Assembly: GCA_016200955.1 (NCBI GenBank)
Contig: JACQDU010000172.1
Coordinates: 1-10,439 of the forward strand
Length of the DNA: 10,439 nucleotides
From: a bacterium
GTDB taxonomy: Bacteria; Planctomycetota; J058; JACQDU01
Direction of reading: 5' to 3'
Shown here: one piece after another, positions 1 through 5,486 of the stretch
Position numbering within the stretch: the first letter of the stretch is position 1
Layout of the letters: each line of letters opens with the position of its first letter
The notes under the pieces: model-generated
Database searches by the model: none
Seen by the model: only the letters and a program-made list of their open reading frames with translations
What the model was told of the DNA's origin: nothing
Program-made: the position numbers and the translations under genes

Positions 1-968
1 ATGACCTGGAACATCTCCGGGAGGAGAGCCTGCGGCCCGTCCGAGAGGGCGTTGTCGGGATCGTGGTGGACCTCGACGATGAGCCCGTCGGCGCCCGCCG
101 CGACCGCGGCGCGCGCCATGGGCAGGATCTTGTCGCGGCGGCCCATGGCGTGGCTCGGGTCCACGATCACCGGGAGGTGAGTCTTCTCCTTGACGACCGG
201 GATCGCGGAGAGGTCGAGCGTGTTGCGCGTCGCCGTCTCGAAGGTCCGGATCCCGCGCTCGCAGAGGATCACGTTCTTGTTGCCCTCGCTCATGACGTAC
301 TCGGCGGCCATGAGCCACTCCTCGATCGTGGAAGACATGCCGCGCTTCAGGAGGACGGGGATCCCGGTGCGGCCGCACTCCTTGAGGAGCGAGAAGTTCT
401 GCATGTTGCGGGCGCCGATCTGGATCACGTCGACTTTCCCGACGCACGCGGGGATCTGACGGGCGTCCATGACCTCGCTCACGACGGGGACCCCTCCGAG
501 CGCGTCGGCCTGCGTCCGGAGGAGGTCGAGCGCTTCCTCGCCGAGGCCCTGGAAGGCGTAGGGGCTCGTCCGCGGCTTGTAGGCGCCTCCCCGGAGGAAG
601 GTCGCGCCCGACCCGACGACCGAGCGAGCGATCGTCTGGAGCTGCTCGCGCGACTCGACGGAGCAAGGGCCGGCCATGACCGCCACGTCGCTCCCTCCGA
701 GCTGGGCGCCGCGGATCTGGAGCACGCTGTCCTGCGGGTGGAGGCTCCGTCCCGCGAGCTTGTAGGGCTCGGAGATCTTGAGGACCTCCTTCACGCCCTC
801 GAAGAGCTCGAACTGGCGCCGGTCGAGCCCCTTCGGGTCACCGATCGCTCCGAGCACGGTGTAGTTCCGGCCGTTCGACCGGTGGACGTCGAAGCCGAGC
901 GAGCGCAGCTTCTCGCAGACGTGCTGCACCTGCTCCTCGGTCGCGTGCGGATGCATGACGATCATCAT
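1..968 (-). CDS. aroF: 3-deoxy-7-phosphoheptulonate (DAHP) synthase, class Iβ with N-terminal regulatory domain; partial at the left edge
   Basis: Catalyses the first step of the shikimate pathway, condensing phosphoenolpyruvate with erythrose 4-phosphate in the cytoplasm. I translated 322 codons by hand; the stop lies outside the window, and the family is about 338 residues, so roughly 15 are missing. Residues 1-70 look like the ferredoxin-like regulatory domain of the Thermotoga-type enzyme (opening MMIVMHPHATEEQ). The TIM barrel follows: MAGPCSVES with C102, FLRGGAYKPRTSPYAFQGLG near 124-143, LLKRGMSST near 206, VDPSHA with H273, EVHHDP with E299, and D310. C102, H273, E299 and D310 match the metal ligands known in the family. 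The ATG at 968 is 6 bp after the chorismate mutase stop and is preceded by GAGGAG inside the end of that gene, implying translational coupling. The family is often inhibited by Tyr or Phe through the N-domain; that is inferred here. Confidence 0.95.
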   Translation of the reverse strand, partial: MMIVMHPHATEEQVQHVCEKLRSLGFDVHRSNGRNYTVLGAIGDPKGLDRRQFELFEGVKEVLKISEPYKLAGRSLHPQDSVLQIRGAQLGGSDVAVMAGPCSVESREQLQTIARSVVGSGATFLRGGAYKPRTSPYAFQGLGEEALDLLRTQADALGGVPVVSEVMDARQIPACVGKVDVIQIGARNMQNFSLLKECGRTGIPVLLKRGMSSTIEEWLMAAEYVMSEGNKNVILCERGIRTFETATRNTLDLSAIPVVKEKTHLPVIVDPSHAMGRRDKILPMARAAVAAGADGLIVEVHHDPDNALSDGPQALLPEMFQV

Positions 969-974
969 GGCCGG

Positions 975-1343
975 CTACTCCTCGTCTCCCGTCTTGCGCG
1001 AGGGGGCGGGGGCGACGAAAGTCGCCCCACGCGGCGGAGAGCGCGCGCCCTCTCGCTCGCCTTGATTCCTCGCGTCGTCTTCCTCGAGGCGGCGCATGAG
1101 CTCCATGATCCGGGAGAAGACCCACCGCACGTCGCGCCCCTCGAGCCGGCCGCGCGCGCGCTCCGCGAGGCGGGCGAGGACCGCTGCCTCGCGCGCGCGG
1201 TCGCGGACGGGGACGCCGGCCTTCCGCTTCGCGCGGCCGATGCGGATCGCGCACCGGGCGCGGCGAAGGACGAGGTCCACGATCCGGTCGTCGATCGCGT
1301 CGATCTCGCGGCGCCAGCCATCGATCTCGCCTTTCCTCGTCAT
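975..1343 (-). CDS. aroQ: Chorismate mutase, AroQ (all-helical) type, monofunctional
   Basis: Converts chorismate to prephenate, the branch point towards Phe and Tyr. The 122-residue protein aligns without gaps to the first ~50 residues of the E. coli P-protein mutase domain. R11 (WRREIDAID), R28, K39 (IGRAK), D48 (VRD), R51 and E52 fall at the positions of the known active-site residues. E87 probably takes the place of the E. coli Gln88; Glu is found there in other AroQ enzymes. Residues after about 90 form a charged, proline-rich tail with no recognised function. The ATG at 1343 follows GAGGGGAG. The gene is first in the operon with DAHP synthase, 6 bp apart. In Bacillus the equivalent mutase domain is fused to DAHP synthase; here it is a separate protein, and the two may still associate. 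Expression is probably set by the upstream attenuator. Confidence 0.93.
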   Translation of the reverse strand: MTRKGEIDGWRREIDAIDDRIVDLVLRRARCAIRIGRAKRKAGVPVRDRAREAAVLARLAERARGRLEGRDVRWVFSRIMELMRRLEEDDARNQGEREGARSPPRGATFVAPAPSRKTGDEE

Positions 1344-1377
1344 GCTCCCCTCGGCTGCTGCTCCTCGGATTTCCCGG

Positions 1378-1413
1378 AAACGAAAACCGCCGCGGCCTTA
1401 GGGCTCGCGGCGG
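1378..1413 (-). terminator. Intrinsic terminator (attenuator) before the chorismate mutase gene
   Basis: On the minus strand the arm CCGCCGCG (1413-1406) pairs perfectly with CGCGGCGG (1394-1387). After one bulged A, GCC/GGC adds 3 bp around a CTAA loop, giving 11 bp in all. It is followed at once by TTTTCGTTT (1386-1378). It lies between the leader peptide stop (1450) and the chorismate mutase start (1343), which is where an attenuator belongs. The stem and T-tract are read directly; the attenuation role is inferred. Confidence 0.85.
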
Positions 1414-1427
1414 CGGAGAGACTCGTT

Positions 1428-1477
1428 CGCGTCGAGGTGCTCGAAGACGCTACCTGCGACGCGGCGTCCCCGCCGCG
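1428..1477 (-). promoter_or_regulatory. Mutually exclusive leader RNA hairpins of the aro attenuator
   Basis: Hairpin A (1477-1460) has 7-bp arms, CGCGGCG/CGCCGCG, and a GGGA loop; it lies in the leader codons just after the Tyr/Trp run. Hairpin B (1463-1428) pairs CGCGTCG with CGACGCG, then AGGT with ACCT past a bulged C, then GC with GC past a bulged A (13 bp). A and B share 1460-1463, so only one can form fully. The 5' arm of A contains CCGCGGCGG (1478-1470), identical to the 3' arm of the terminator (1395-1387), so when freed it could pair with the terminator 5' arm and act as antiterminator. The pairings are seen; which one dominates in the cell is inference. Confidence 0.65.
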
Positions 1478-1518
1478 GTCGGATAGCGATACCAGTACTT
1501 CCTCGACGAGGTGGCCAT
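1450..1518 (-). CDS. Aromatic amino acid leader peptide (22 residues, Tyr-Trp-Tyr-Arg-Tyr)
   Basis: A short reading frame reading MATSSRKYWYRYPTAAGT then PRRR and a stop (TAG 1452-1450). Codons 8-12 are TAC TGG TAT CGC TAT, three Tyr and one Trp among five. Such a run is the signature of ribosome-stalling leader peptides in amino acid operons. It lies directly upstream of a terminator and of chorismate mutase plus DAHP synthase, the genes one would expect Tyr supply to control. The best promoter places the transcript start at or within a base of its ATG, and there is no Shine-Dalgarno, so it would be translated as a leaderless message. The frame is open further upstream, so a longer form from another start cannot be excluded. 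No homologue is recalled; assignment rests on content and position. Confidence 0.72.
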   Translation of the reverse strand: MATSSRKYWYRYPTAAGTPRRR

Positions 1519-1525
1519 CTCGCGC

Positions 1526-1553
1526 AGGTTAGCGTGAGGGGCGCGGGAGTCAA
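1526..1553 (-). promoter_or_regulatory. Candidate sigma-70-type promoter of the aroQ-aroF operon
   Basis: On the minus strand TTGACT (1553-1548) is followed after 16 bp by TAACCT (1531-1526). The -35 matches TTGACA at 5 of 6 positions; the -10 is weaker. The expected start of transcription, about 7 bp downstream, is 1518, the A of the leader-peptide ATG. Confidence 0.55.
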
Positions 1554-1644
1554 GAAGATTCTCCGGGCGCGACGAGGCGTTCCGGGTCACGCGAGAAGGG
1601 AATCCGAAAGCTCCTCCCGGTGTTCATCTTCCGGCGCTTGAACA

Positions 1645-1673
1645 TTCACTTTTCACGCGCCCTCACTTAAGAT
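1645..1673 (+). promoter_or_regulatory. Candidate promoter of mcsB
   Basis: TTCACT (1645-1650), 17 bp, then TAAGAT (1668-1673); each hexamer matches the sigma-70 consensus at 4 of 6 positions. It would give a short 5' UTR of about 12 nt before the mcsB ATG at 1692. The two divergent promoters share the 348-bp region 1344-1691. Apart from them and the attenuator I see nothing in that region; no CtsR or CIRCE operator was recognised. Confidence 0.4.
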
Positions 1674-1691
1674 GCTCTCGGCGAAGACACC

Positions 1692-2759
1692 ATGCACGAT
1701 CCCACGGACGTGACGAACGGCGGCAGCGCGGTGGGCGAGTGGCTCTCGGGCACCGGCCCCGAGAGCGACATCGTCATGTCGACGCGGATCCGCCTCGCCC
1801 GGAACGTGAGCGAGTTCCCTTTCCTCACCCGCATCGAGGAGCGGCAGAAGTCCGAGCTCGAGAAGTTCCTGAGAGACAAGCTCGAGAAGGCCCAGCTCGG
1901 CGAGCGGGTCCTTTACAAGAACCTGAACTCGACGAGCTCGATCGACCGGCAGTGCCTGGTCGAGCGGCACCTGATCTCCAAGGATCACGCCTCGGGCGAG
2001 GGCGACCGCGGAGTCGCTCTCGGCGAGAAGGAGACGCTCTCCGTCATGGTCAACGAGGAGGACCACCTGCGCGTCCAGGTCCTCCGCTCGGGCTTCCAGC
2101 CGGACGTCGCCTGGCAGCAGATCTCGAAGATCGACCGCCTCCTCGAGGGAGAGCTCAACTTCGCCTTCTCTCCCCAGTTCGGCTACCTGACGGCTTGCCC
2201 GACGAACGTCGGGACGGGCATGCGGGTCTCCGTCATGCTCCACCTCCCCGCGCTCGTCATGACGAAGCAGATCGAGAAGGTCTTCCACGCGGTCACGAAG
2301 ATCAACCTGGCCGTGCGCGGCTTCTACGGCGAGGGAACGCAGGCCTCGGGCGACTTCTACCAGATCTCGAACCAGGTCACGCTCGGGAAGTCCGAGGAGG
2401 ACGTGCTCAAGACCGTCGCGGACCACGTCCCGCAGATCATCGCCTTCGAGCGCAACGTCCGGGAGAAGCTCGTGAGCGAGAACCGCGTCGGGCTGGAGGA
2501 CCGCGTCTGGCGGGCCTTCGGAATGCTCGAGAGAGCGCGGCTCATCACGAGCGAGGAGACCATGGATTACCTGTCCGCCGTGCGGATGGGCGTCAACCTG
2601 GGTCTCATCGACAAGATCCCGATCGGGACGGTGAACGAGCTGTTCATCCTCACGCAGCCCGCGCACCTCCAGAAGCTGGAGGGACGCGAGCTCGAGACGC
2701 CCGAGCGGGACGAGACGCGCGCCGATTTCATCCGGCGCAAGCTCGCGAGCCTGAACTGA
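1692..2759 (+). CDS. mcsB: Protein arginine kinase McsB (ATP:guanido phosphotransferase family)
   Basis: McsB phosphorylates arginine side chains of proteins; in Bacillus this tags them for the ClpC-ClpP protease. At 355 residues the length is normal. Motifs: STRIRLARN (30-38, nucleotide-binding region), NEEDHLR (121-127, with the catalytic Glu pair region), CPTNVGTGMR (169-178, with the guanido-kinase Cys C169), and RGFYGEGTQASGDFYQISNQ (209-228). The C-terminal RDETRA (339-344) matches the RDxxRA motif that forms the allosteric phosphoarginine pocket of true McsB and is absent from creatine/arginine kinases. That supports the protein-kinase assignment. The ribosome site before the ATG is weak (GGCGAAG). 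The next gene is clpC, 159 bp downstream. The usual McsA activator and CtsR target are not in the window, so activation must be McsA-independent or rely on a gene elsewhere. Confidence 0.95.
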   Translation: MHDPTDVTNGGSAVGEWLSGTGPESDIVMSTRIRLARNVSEFPFLTRIEERQKSELEKFLRDKLEKAQLGERVLYKNLNSTSSIDRQCLVERHLISKDHASGEGDRGVALGEKETLSVMVNEEDHLRVQVLRSGFQPDVAWQQISKIDRLLEGELNFAFSPQFGYLTACPTNVGTGMRVSVMLHLPALVMTKQIEKVFHAVTKINLAVRGFYGEGTQASGDFYQISNQVTLGKSEEDVLKTVADHVPQIIAFERNVREKLVSENRVGLEDRVWRAFGMLERARLITSEETMDYLSAVRMGVNLGLIDKIPIGTVNELFILTQPAHLQKLEGRELETPERDETRADFIRRKLASLN

Positions 2760-2845
2760 GATATGACCAGCCGCCAGGAATCTCGAGGTCGATCTGGACA
2801 AGAGCGGTTCGACCGTGGACAACAGGGCCGTACGCAAGAAAATTC

Positions 2846-2907
2846 GTCGCCGGACAGTCCCGGAGAGCCGAACGCACATTTCGCGACGATGCGAAATGTC
2901 CGGTGAC
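2846..2907 (+). promoter_or_regulatory. Structured 5' UTR / overlapping inverted repeats before clpC
   Basis: Two overlapping pairings are visible. ACATTTCGC (2876-2884) and GCGAAATGT (2891-2899) form a perfect 9-bp inverted repeat with a 6-nt loop. GTCGCCGGACA (2846-2856) pairs with TGTCCGGTGAC (2897-2907) over 11 positions with one G-U. They compete only for 2897-2899. Together the outer stem could stack on TTTCGC/GCGAAA with a 22-nt bulge. The element ends exactly one base before the Shine-Dalgarno AGGAGAG (2908-2914). There is no T-tract, so it is not a typical mcsB terminator. It could be a repressor operator or an RNA element controlling clpC translation; which one is unknown. Confidence 0.5.
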
Positions 2908-2918
2908 AGGAGAGACAC

Positions 2919-3722
2919 ATGTTCGACCGATTCACCGACCGGGCGCGCAAGGTCATGGGCCTCGCGCGTCAGGAGGCGCAGCGGTTCAACCATGAATACA
3001 TAGGGACCGAGCACATCCTCCTCGGCCTGATCCAGGAAGGGTCCGGCGTCGCGGCGAACGTGCTCCGGAACCTGGACGTCGACCTGGACAAGATCCGGCG
3101 CGAGGTCGAGAAGATCGTCCAGAGCGGGCCCAGCATGGTGACCATGGGGCAGCTCCCCTTCACGCCGCGCGCGAAGAAGGTCCTCGAGCTGTCCGTCGAA
3201 GAGGCATCGAACCTCGGGCACAACTACATACGGCGGGGCGCCCGCGGGCGGCGAGAAGAGCTCGAAGAAGTCGAAGACCCCCGCTCTCGACGCCTTCGGG
3301 CGCGACCTGACCGAGCTCGCGCGCGAGGGCAAGCTCGATCCCGTGATCGGGCGCAAGGACGAGATCGAGCGCGTCACGATGATCCTCTCGCGCCGCACGA
3401 AGAACAACCCGGTCCTCCTGGGAGAGCCCGGCGTCGGCAAGACCGCGATCGTCGAGGGCCTCGCCCAGGACATCATCAAGGGGAACGTCCCCGAGATCCT
3501 GAGAGAGAAGCGGATCGTCGTCCTCGACCTCGCCATGATGGTCGCCGGCACGAAGTACCGCGGCCAGTTCGAGGAGCGCATCAAGGCCGTCATGACCGAG
3601 GTGCGCCGGGTCAAGAACGTGATCCTGTTCATCGACGAGCTCCACACGCTCGTCGGAGCCGGCGGGGCGGAAGGCGCGATCGACGCGTCCAACGTCTTGA
3701 AGCCCGCTCTGTCGCGCGGTGA
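2919..3722 (+). CDS. ClpC N-terminal fragment as actually encoded (Clp_N repeat 1, partial repeat 2, then out-of-frame tail)
   Basis: Genuine ClpC sequence covers residues 1-104: FTDRARKVMGLARQEA, EYIGTEHILLGL and then LPFTPRAKKVLELSVEEA. E31 in GTEH corresponds to the Bacillus ClpC Glu32 phosphoarginine site. The second site (Glu106 equivalent) would lie in the missing part of repeat 2. Residues 105-267 are an arginine-rich reading of the clpC body in the wrong frame and are not expected to be functional. If the lesion is real, this fragment would be translated from a good ribosome site but lacks any ATPase domain. Confidence 0.5.
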   Translation: MFDRFTDRARKVMGLARQEAQRFNHEYIGTEHILLGLIQEGSGVAANVLRNLDVDLDKIRREVEKIVQSGPSMVTMGQLPFTPRAKKVLELSVEEASNLGHNYIRRGARGRREELEEVEDPRSRRLRARPDRARARGQARSRDRAQGRDRARHDDPLAPHEEQPGPPGRARRRQDRDRRGPRPGHHQGERPRDPEREADRRPRPRHDGRRHEVPRPVRGAHQGRHDRGAPGQERDPVHRRAPHARRSRRGGRRDRRVQRLEARSVAR

Positions 3723-5265
3723 AGTCCAGTGCGTCGGCGCGACGACGCTCGACGAGTACCGGAAGTACATCGAGAAGGACGGCGCGCTCGAGCGCCGGTT
3801 CCAGACGATCCGGGTCGATCCCCCCTCCAAGGAGGAGACGATCGAGATCCTCCTCGGGCTCCGCGACAAGTACGAGGCGCACCACCGCGTCCAGTACACG
3901 AACGAGGCCCTCGAGGCGGCGGTCGAGCTCAGCTCGCGTTACATCACGGGCCGCTTCCTGCCCGACAAGGCGATCGACGTGATCGACGAGGCGGGCGCTC
4001 GCCTGCGCATGAAGACCATGACCCGCCCGCCCGATCTCAAGGAGCTCGAGGCCGAGGTCAAGAAGCTCGAGAAGGAAAAAGAAGAGGCCGTCGCCGGCCA
4101 GGACTTCGAGCGCGCCGCGAGCCTCCGCGACAAGGCGGACAAGCTCAAGAAGAAGCGCGAGCAGATCAAGCGCGAGTGGCGCGAGTCCAGCCAGGAGTCG
4201 GGCGGGATCGTCGACGAGAACATGATCGCCGAGACCGTCTCGAAGATGACGGGCGTCCCGCTCACCCGCCTCGAGAAGGGCGAGAGCGAGCGTCTCCTCC
4301 AGATGGAGGCCGAGCTCCACAAGATGGTCGTCTCGCAGCACATGGCCATCTCGGTCATCGCCAAGGCCGTCCGGCGCTCGCGCTCGGGCCTCAAGGACCC
4401 GCACCGGCCCATGGGCTCGTTCATCTTCCTGGGCCCGACGGGAGTCGGGAAGACGCTCCTCGCGAAGGCCCTCGCCAAGTTCATGTTCGGCGAGGAAGAG
4501 GCGCTCGTTCAGATCGACATGTCCGAGTACATGGAGAAGCACAACGTCTCGCGCCTCGTGGGCGCTCCGCCAGGCTACGTGGGCTTCGAGGAGGGCGGCC
4601 AGCTCACCGAGAAGATCCGCCGCCGGCCTTACGCGGTCGTCCTCTTCGACGAGATCGAGAAGGCCCATCACGACGTCTTCAACATGCTCCTCCAGATCAT
4701 GGAGGAAGGGAAGCTCACGGACAGCTTCGGCCGTCACGTCGACTTCAAGAACGTGATCCTGATCCTCACCTCGAACATCGGCTCGGACATCATCAAGAAC
4801 AAGGCCTCGCTCGGCTTCGGGAAGACCAGCGCCGACGCGGGCTACGAGACGATGAAGAAGCAGCTCCTCGAGGCGCTCGAGAAGGAGTTCCGGCCGGAGT
4901 TCATAAACAGGCTCGACGACGTGATCATCTTCCAGCAGCTCCAGAAGGACGACCTCCGCCACATCATCCACATCGAGCTCAACAAGGTCCGCGACCGCCT
5001 GAAGGACAAGGACGTGACGCTCGAGCTCGAGCCGGCCGCGCTCGAGTTCCTGATCGACAAGGGCTGGAACCAGGAGATGGGCGCTCGCCCGCTGCGCCGG
5101 GCGATCGAGCAGCTCGTCGAGGACCCGCTCTCCGAGGAGCTCCTCCGCGGGACCTTCGAGGACAAGAAGCACATCGTCGTCCGCCTGAAGGACAACAAGC
5201 TCGTCTTCGACCCCCGCAAGCGCGAGGGCGAGCCCGCGAAGCAGGAAGAAGCCGCCAAGGCCTGA
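3343..5265 (+). CDS. clpC: ClpC ATPase body (D1, middle domain, D2), open frame after the lesion
   Basis: Codes for the complete double AAA+ engine; the frame is open from 3232. D1 has Walker A GEPGVGKT (3421-3444) and Walker B with IDE (3631-3639). The middle domain with a UVR-like helix pair (LEKEKEEAVAGQDFERAASL and following) spans about 4039-4190. D2 has Walker A GPTGVGKT (4432-4455) and Walker B VVLFDE (4636-4653). LGF at 4810-4818 fits the loop that docks on ClpP, and FRPEFINRLDD and GARPLRRAIEQ mark the C-domain. The D1 boundary TPALDAFGRDLTELAREGKL begins before this start. The GTG at 3343 is the conserved Val of DPVIGRKDE, so it is only the first available start, with no convincing ribosome site. 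In an intact gene this is simply the continuation of the N-domain. The product would unfold phosphoarginine-tagged substrates for ClpP; no clpP lies in the window. Confidence 0.8.
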   Translation: MIGRKDEIERVTMILSRRTKNNPVLLGEPGVGKTAIVEGLAQDIIKGNVPEILREKRIVVLDLAMMVAGTKYRGQFEERIKAVMTEVRRVKNVILFIDELHTLVGAGGAEGAIDASNVLKPALSRGEVQCVGATTLDEYRKYIEKDGALERRFQTIRVDPPSKEETIEILLGLRDKYEAHHRVQYTNEALEAAVELSSRYITGRFLPDKAIDVIDEAGARLRMKTMTRPPDLKELEAEVKKLEKEKEEAVAGQDFERAASLRDKADKLKKKREQIKREWRESSQESGGIVDENMIAETVSKMTGVPLTRLEKGESERLLQMEAELHKMVVSQHMAISVIAKAVRRSRSGLKDPHRPMGSFIFLGPTGVGKTLLAKALAKFMFGEEEALVQIDMSEYMEKHNVSRLVGAPPGYVGFEEGGQLTEKIRRRPYAVVLFDEIEKAHHDVFNMLLQIMEEGKLTDSFGRHVDFKNVILILTSNIGSDIIKNKASLGFGKTSADAGYETMKKQLLEALEKEFRPEFINRLDDVIIFQQLQKDDLRHIIHIELNKVRDRLKDKDVTLELEPAALEFLIDKGWNQEMGARPLRRAIEQLVEDPLSEELLRGTFEDKKHIVVRLKDNKLVFDPRKREGEPAKQEEAAKA

Positions 5266-5280
5266 GAGACGGCCCGCGAA

Positions 5281-5314
5281 CACGCGTTGCTCGCCGGGGG
5301 CACGCGCTGCTCGC
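5281..5314 (+). repeat. Short direct repeat after clpC
   Basis: CACGCGTTGCTCGC (5281-5294) recurs as CACGCGCTGCTCGC (5301-5314), one mismatch, period 20 bp. It lies in the 221-bp gap between clpC and the MFS gene. No function is evident. Confidence 0.5.
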
Positions 5315-5330
5315 TCCCTGGCCCCTCACT

Positions 5331-5363
5331 CGGGAACGCGAAGACATGAGCTTCGCGTTCCCG
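5331..5363 (+). terminator. Perfect 13-bp inverted repeat after clpC, candidate terminator
   Basis: CGGGAACGCGAAG (5331-5343) and CTTCGCGTTCCCG (5351-5363) are exact inverse complements around a 7-nt loop (ACATGAG). It lies 66 bp after the clpC stop. There is no T-tract on either strand, so it may be a Rho-independent terminator of the U-poor kind, an mRNA-stabilising stem, or an operator for the next gene. The inverted repeat is certain; the role is not. Confidence 0.5.
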
Positions 5364-5486
5364 CGTCATCGGGGCTCGAAGGGGGTGTCTCTCGTGTCCG
5401 CGGAGGTCGGCAGTAGCAGCCCAGCCCGGAGCGCACGGCGGCCGCGCGCTCGGTCCCGTCGCGCGTCTCGTGGTAAGACGAGGAAG

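Larger units (their letters stand above)
2919..5265 (+). pseudogene. clpC: clpC, interrupted: internal deletion plus frameshift in the N-domain (or an assembly error)
   Basis: The locus encodes a ClpC/ClpA-class AAA+ unfoldase, but not in one frame. Codons 1-104 (2919-3230) match Clp_N repeat 1 and the start of repeat 2, ending LGHNYI. In ClpC proteins this is normally followed by GTEH and the rest of the repeat. Here the sequence jumps to the linker GGAPAGGEKSSKKSKTPALD in the frame starting at 3232, one base later. The two parts sum to 781 residues against roughly 810-850 for intact homologues, and an estimated 40-60 codons are missing. The change is therefore a deletion whose length is not a multiple of three. 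No obvious slippery site supports programmed frameshifting. The ATG at 2919 is well supported by AGGAGA five bases upstream. Everything beyond the junction is conserved, which suggests a recent lesion or a sequence error. Confidence 0.8.

Noticed and set aside
63..1532. Long plus-strand open frame opposite aroF/aroQ and the leader
   Set aside because: Arg/Asp/Ala-rich shadow of well-supported minus-strand genes; no family features and no ribosome site.
1637..1662. Sigma-32-like heat-shock promoter (CTTGAA then CGCCCTCA) before mcsB
   Set aside because: The -35 fits but the -10 lacks CCCCAT; the TTCACT/TAAGAT pair fits spacing better.
2815..3003. Small open frame overlapping the mcsB-clpC gap
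   Set aside because: It runs across the structured 5' UTR into clpC in another frame, with no homology or ribosome site.
3343..3345. GTG at 3343 as the native start of a naturally N-truncated ClpC
   Set aside because: It encodes the conserved Val of DPVIGRKDE, conserved D1 sequence lies upstream in the same frame, and no ribosome site precedes it; a lesion or sequencing error is the simpler reading.
1653..5283. Two very long minus-strand open frames opposite mcsB and clpC
   Set aside because: High GC keeps these frames open; the products are Leu/Asp/Glu-rich antisense readings of conserved kinase and AAA+ codons.
5346..5486. N-terminal extension of the MFS protein from ATG 5346
   Set aside because: The ATG sits in the loop of a 13-bp inverted repeat, and the extension is basic, low-complexity and outside family length.
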